Origin: an uncultured Bacteroidales bacterium
GTDB taxonomy: Bacteria > Bacteroidota > Bacteroidia > Bacteroidales > Bacteroidaceae
Assembly: GCA_902774335.1 (NCBI GenBank)
Contig: CACYHW010000014.1
Coordinates: 1 to 63,624, forward strand
Length of the DNA stretch: 63,624 bases
Direction: 5' to 3'
Under the pieces are notes generated by a model that was not told the origin of the DNA, ran no database searches, and saw nothing but the letters and a program-made list of their open reading frames with translations. The stretch's first letter is position 1, and each line of letters opens with the position of its first letter. The position numbers and the translations under genes are program-made. This document shows positions 60,521 through 63,624 of the stretch, in pieces.

Positions 60521-60702
60521 ATGCAACAATAGTTTTAGTAATAAGGACCTGTACAAAGATAGGTTCCTTTGGGCAAACTCGGATATGACTTCGCAGTCAA
60601 GGAAGCAGATGCTTTTTCAGCTCGTTTCTGAAACAAAAGTACTTGCACCTGCGTCCAAAATCAAGAAAAAAGCGTTGCAAAAACGTTGCAAAATCGTATC
60701 AG

Positions 60703-60766
60703 AGGTGACAAAGGGGACGGTTCCGTTTGGCACGTGACGCAAAGGGGTCGTTTAACAATGCGTCAC
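60703..60766. repeat. composite repeat: type B half joined to a type A unit
   Basis: 60703-60733 is the first half of type B (AGGTGACAAAGGGGACGG then TTCCGTTTGGC). 60736-60764 is type A (GACGCAAAGGGGTCGTTTAAC then AATGCGTC). The two share only CGTG at the junction. The type A unit supplies the TGA stop of the lipoprotein gene ending at 60763. Confidence 0.85.
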
Positions 60767-61659
60767 TGTTTGGTGAAGACGTGACCTATATCGAACAATA
60801 CGCTGTAAGCGGTATTGTTGTTGACTATGAGCGCGAATGTTATTCCATTCTCGTGATGGTTCACAGCATTTTGAGATTGGGCTGTCTGCCACTGGATATT
60901 GAATGGGTTCTGATCATCTCCATTATTGTCAGGGCTCACAAACATCTCAGTCCGGCCTATTGATACTATGCCGTCTTTATAGGTGTATGCGCCTTTATAA
61001 AGCTTATCAAAATTGCCGTCATATAGTTCAACGTCGTCACCGCTAAAGCGTAAAGCCACTGTTATATCGTCATCTTTTTCCTTGCAGAACCATGTACCCT
61101 GAAGCAAAGACTTATCGGACGGCAGATTGGTGGCTCCTTTCTTGAAATAGATAGATGAACTCTCTATATCCTGTGATGTAGGCGTTACAGGACCATTGAA
61201 CCATTCAATACGCAAAACAGACCCTTGACAAAGAAGGCTGACACGTATGGTGTCTGTGCCTATGTTTTCATGTATGGTATCCCATCTGGCCTGCTCAATA
61301 TCATCAACAACTGTAGCAAAACGGTCTCGGGACATTGTTACATTGTCTGCGACAAGATTGCCCTCAATAATTGGACCGTATTTGCCCTCGTCACGGTACT
61401 GATAAAAAGGCTTATACTGACTTTCTTCATAAAAAGAAAGAGTGTATGAGTATTGGTAAGAGCCATCAGGGGCTATTAGAGCTGAATCTGCGCTGATTTG
61501 ATCGGGCGTAACAAGCGTAAGGTGCCATTCGCCGGCCAGATCCTGTAATGTAATGGTGGCTGACTGCTGATCATCATTACCCATTTTATCATCATTGTTA
61601 CATGATACCAGTAACGGCATGGCTATAATTGCACATGCAAAAGTCCTTTTTATACCCAT
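60763..61659 (-). CDS. lipoprotein of a tandem paralogous pair (downstream copy)
   Basis: The 298-residue protein has the lipobox AMPLLVSC and an acidic start NNDDKMGNDDQQSATITLQDLAGEWHLTLVTPDQIS, then repeated beta-strands resembling lipocalin-like or DUF-type surface domains, with FKKGATNLPSDKSLLQGTWFCKEKDDDITVALRFSGDDVELYDG in the second half. It is about 70 percent alike to the gene at 61785. The two halves may be two similar lipocalin-like modules. Stop lies in a type A repeat. Confidence 0.75.
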   Translation of the reverse strand: MGIKRTFACAIIAMPLLVSCNNDDKMGNDDQQSATITLQDLAGEWHLTLVTPDQISADSALIAPDGSYQYSYTLSFYEESQYKPFYQYRDEGKYGPIIEGNLVADNVTMSRDRFATVVDDIEQARWDTIHENIGTDTIRVSLLCQGSVLRIEWFNGPVTPTSQDIESSSIYFKKGATNLPSDKSLLQGTWFCKEKDDDITVALRFSGDDVELYDGNFDKLYKGAYTYKDGIVSIGRTEMFVSPDNNGDDQNPFNIQWQTAQSQNAVNHHENGITFALIVNNNTAYSVLFDIGHVFTKQ

Positions 61660-61710
61660 TGTCTTTTCAGTTTATGTAAGATGTTGGGCAAAGATAGTAA
61701 AACTGGTTTA

Positions 61711-61757
61711 ATGACGCAAAGGGGTGACGCAAAGGGGTCGTTTAATAATGCGTCACT
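61711..61757. repeat. type A repeat with a partial tandem duplication of the left arm
   Basis: A left-arm copy (GACGCAAAGGGGT) at 61713 is followed by a full unit 61726-61754 (GACGCAAAGGGGTCGTTTAAT then AATGCGTC). Lies between the two lipoprotein genes, upstream of one and downstream of the other. Confidence 0.88.
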
Positions 61758-61784
61758 TTTGTAATCATTGAAATAGACCATGTA

Positions 61785-62696
61785 TTACTGTTTGTTGAAG
61801 AGGTAACCTTGATCAAAAAATACGGTGTATGCAGTCTTGTCGTTGGCTATGAACGCGAATGATATTCCTTTCTCTTTATTAAAGTTATAAACATTTAGAG
61901 ATTGGGCAGTCTGCCACTGACTGTCAAAAGGATCTGCGGCATTAATGTTATTAATTCCACCATCGATCGCAAACATTTCATTTTGGCCGATAGATACTAT
62001 GCCGTCTTTATAAGTGTATGCGCCTTTGTACAGTCTTACAAGAGCACCGTCATAAATTTCAACGTTGTCGCCGCTAAAGCGTAAAGCCATTGTTATAACG
62101 CCATCTTTATCCTTGGAGTACCATGTACCCTGGAGTAAAGACTTATCGGACGGCAGATTGGTGGCTCCTTTCTTAAAATAGAGATACACACTCTTTACAT
62201 CCTGAGATGTAGGCGTTGCCGGACCATAGAAGTATTCAAAACACAATACTGACCCTTGGCAAGGAAGGCTTATACGTGTGGTATCTGTGAAGATGTTATC
62301 AGGTATGGTATCCCATCTGGCCTGCTCAATATCATCAACAACAAAAGCATAACGTTCTCTGGCCATTGTTATGTCTTCTACTATAAGATTGCCAATAACA
62401 AAAGGACCGTATTTGCCCTCGTCACGGTACTCGTAGAATGTCTTATACTCATCTTCCTCTTTCTCATAAGGAGAATAAATGTATGAGTATTGGTAAGAAC
62501 CATCGGGGTTTATAAAATATGTTTCAGAAGTTATTTCATAGGGGGTGACAAGTGTAATGTTCCAGTCTCCTGCCAGATCCTGTAATGTAATGGTGGCAGA
62601 CTGCTGATCATCATTACCCATTTTATCATCATTGTTACATGCTACCAATAACGGCATGGCTATAATTGCACATGCAAAAGTCCTTTTTATATCCAT
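61785..62696 (-). CDS. lipoprotein of a tandem paralogous pair (upstream copy)
   Basis: The 303-residue protein has the lipobox AMPLLVAC and is closely similar to the gene at 60763 over its whole length: NNDDKMGNDDQQSATITLQDLAGDWNITLVTP, QARWDTIPDN, FKKGATNLPSDKSLLQGTWYSKDKDGVITMALRFSGDNVEIYDG. The second half repeats the theme of the first (LAGDW, LLQGTW), suggesting two lipocalin-like modules. The leader and promoter (ACTATCTTTG) are also duplicated. Function unknown. Confidence 0.75.
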   Translation of the reverse strand: MDIKRTFACAIIAMPLLVACNNDDKMGNDDQQSATITLQDLAGDWNITLVTPYEITSETYFINPDGSYQYSYIYSPYEKEEDEYKTFYEYRDEGKYGPFVIGNLIVEDITMARERYAFVVDDIEQARWDTIPDNIFTDTTRISLPCQGSVLCFEYFYGPATPTSQDVKSVYLYFKKGATNLPSDKSLLQGTWYSKDKDGVITMALRFSGDNVEIYDGALVRLYKGAYTYKDGIVSIGQNEMFAIDGGINNINAADPFDSQWQTAQSLNVYNFNKEKGISFAFIANDKTAYTVFFDQGYLFNKQ

Positions 62697-62747
62697 TGTT
62701 TATTCAGTTTATGTAAGATTTTTGACAAAGATAGTAAAACTGATTTA

Positions 62748-62804
62748 ATGACGCAAAGGGGGACGCAAAGGGGGACGCAAAGGGGTCGTTTAACAATGCG
62801 TCAT
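62748..62804. repeat. type A repeat with two extra left arms in tandem
   Basis: GACGCAAAGGGG starts at 62750, 62762 and 62774, then TCGTTTAAC and AATGCGTC ending at 62802. This is the same unit as at 61711 but with one more left arm, upstream of the paralogous lipoprotein gene. Confidence 0.88.
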
Positions 62805-62960
62805 GTCCGAAGGTGCGATGTTTTGGCTGTGGCGGTGGTTTGTGAGATTTGGATATATGGCCCACTCCCCTACTACCATTCTGCTGCCATTTGCAGTGGG
62901 GATACTGGCACTCTCCTGCCCGCCCGCGATATAGGGATCTCGGGTGTGAGGGCATCGGCC
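62805..62960. other. 156-base gene-free stretch
   Basis: It holds no credible frame. The plus frame from 62803 gives 43 residues (with WLWRWFVRFGYMAHSPTTILLPFAVGILALS) and the minus frame 62704-62973 is a repeat-derived shadow. I see no promoter, terminator or RNA fold. It may be a decayed gene end. Confidence 0.35.
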
Positions 62961-63434
62961 TCAAAGAATGCAACGCATCAAGACCTCTTCGCCATCATCG
63001 GACAAAATCCTGAAGCCGGCTTTCTGGTACATACGCATGGCATAGTTTGCCTTCTGAACGGAGAGGGAGACGCTCTTATACCCATCGGCTTTGAGGAGTT
63101 CCAGCATCTGGCGGAGCATATCTGTGCCTATACCCAGGTTCCGGTATTCCTTATACAGGGAGATTGCAATTGAAGGGACATCATCGGCTATATGGCCGTA
63201 GTCGTTCATGATGCGGCTCCAGATAGCACCTACTATCTTATCCCCCACCTCTGCTACCAGGCAACGGTCTGCGGGCATCTGGCCAAAGTCACGGATATAG
63301 ACCTGCAGGTTCTCATCATCGAGAATACTCCTGGAAGGTGCGGCAACACCTTCGGGGATGAAGATTGCCTCATAGAGGAAATCTCCAAGTATTGGTATTT
63401 CTTCTTTCCTTATTGGTCTTATCTGGTAATTCAT
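62961..63434 (-). CDS. GNAT family N-acetyltransferase
   Basis: From ATG 63434 the protein has 157 residues: MNYQIRPIRKEEIPILGDFLYEAIFIPEG, IAISLYKEYRNLGIGTDMLRQMLELLKADG as the CoA loop, and MYQKAGFRILSDDGEEVLM near the end. Acceptor unknown. The longer frame to 63542 is rejected because it crosses a promoter. Confidence 0.9.
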   Translation of the reverse strand: MNYQIRPIRKEEIPILGDFLYEAIFIPEGVAAPSRSILDDENLQVYIRDFGQMPADRCLVAEVGDKIVGAIWSRIMNDYGHIADDVPSIAISLYKEYRNLGIGTDMLRQMLELLKADGYKSVSLSVQKANYAMRMYQKAGFRILSDDGEEVLMRCIL

Positions 63435-63488
63435 TAGATGCTTGAATTTATTGGCGCAAAAGTACCTAAAAAAAATATGATTATGGTT

Positions 63489-63600
63489 TATCTTTGCCAC
63501 TGCAAACAAGGAGAGAGAAGATTGGCCCGGAAACCGGTTCATCTAAATTTCAATTATTGGAAAAGGACTGATAAGGCTGGTCGTGGAACCGGCCTTATCT
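63489..63600 (+). promoter_or_regulatory. promoter and leader hairpin pointing out of the window
   Basis: TATCTTTG (63489-63496) fits the -7 box on the plus strand. Downstream, ATAAGGCTGGT pairs with ACCGGCCTTAT (63571-63597) around CGTGGA, without a T run. It looks like a structured leader for a gene beyond the right edge. Confidence 0.45.
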
Positions 63601-63624
63601 GCTGTTATACGGGGGTTATGGAGC

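Noticed and set aside
1085-62804. CRISPR array
   Set aside because: Repeats are scattered singly between genes, without regular spacers, and no cas gene is present.
62803-62937. 43-residue hydrophobic plus-strand frame
   Set aside because: Starts in the repeat end and has no promoter; kept only as a possible decayed gene end.
62704-62973. Minus-strand frame of 89 codons with repeated FASP
   Set aside because: It is built from translation of the type A repeat arms and has no promoter or family likeness.
62748-63173. Plus-strand frame of 141 codons
   Set aside because: It begins in the repeat and runs antisense through a clear GNAT gene.
1-63624. tRNA or rRNA genes
   Set aside because: I found no T-loop/acceptor pattern or rRNA segment on either strand by eye.

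Overview
The window is a chromosomal segment of a Bacteroidales bacterium (Bacteroidaceae/Prevotellaceae-like). The evidence is a SusC/SusD pair, many surface-type lipoproteins, TonB-linked receptors, promoters of the TAnnTTTG type, a glsA/glsB lipid pair, BlaI/BlaR1-like regulators and several DUF families typical of this order. I recognise about 60 protein genes, one cobalamin riboswitch, one probable small SRP-type RNA, several hairpin terminators and three families of short dispersed repeats. I see no tRNA, rRNA, CRISPR array, phage genes or intact transposase.

Layout. 1-4.2 kb (+): hydrolase tail, ABM-flavodoxin lipoprotein, BASS transporter, DUF1593 lipoprotein, epimerase. 4.2-11.6 kb: GNAT, MATE pump, HAD phosphatase, an unknown gene, a BlaR1/BlaI-like sensor pair with candidate operators, an XRE-zinc ribbon protein and a DUF2156/GNAT protein. 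11.6-26.4 kb (-): a nutrient-uptake and sulfur-amino-acid region with an OAH sulfhydrylase/cystathionine gamma-synthase-type enzyme, YeiH-type exporter, MalY-type C-S lyase, periplasmic binding protein, SusC, SusD, two lipoproteins, a second TonB receptor and a DAACS symporter. 26.6-28.4 kb (+): glycine-lipid acyltransferases GlsA/GlsB. 28.4-33.4 kb (-): a tightly overlapping run of GNAT, HEAT-repeat, flavodoxin, DUF3795, methyltransferase and acyltransferase genes. 33.5-40.1 kb (+): hydrolase, ZIP transporter, SRP-like RNA, DUF4199, glycosyltransferase, MntP, ApbE, acyl-CoA ligase. 40.4-45.7 kb: rubrerythrin, a barrel protein and a broken mfd. 46-53 kb: DUF2975/XRE pair, polyprenol-phosphate mannosyltransferase, pyrC, plsC, DUF4369 lipoprotein, divIC/ftsB-like gene, dnaX. 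53.3-57.1 kb (-): eda-kdgK and a DASS transporter behind a cobalamin riboswitch. 57.2-63.6 kb: cytidylate-kinase-like gene, ECF sigma factor with a membrane partner, a secreted homologue of the BlaR1-like C-terminal domain, two tandem paralogous lipoproteins and a GNAT enzyme.

The most notable points are: (1) a family of intergenic hairpin repeats whose arms vary with compensation around a conserved core, which often supply the stop codon of adjacent genes and sometimes abut promoters; (2) a B12 riboswitch in front of a dicarboxylate/anion transporter; (3) a multi-layer uptake locus joined to sulfur enzymes by a shared promoter sequence; (4) an mfd gene missing exactly its translocase Walker A motif; (5) one domain shared between a BlaR1-like sensor and a distant secreted protein; and (6) gene remnants that keep their promoter and start codon. 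All functional statements are read from the sequence and family knowledge; no search was run.
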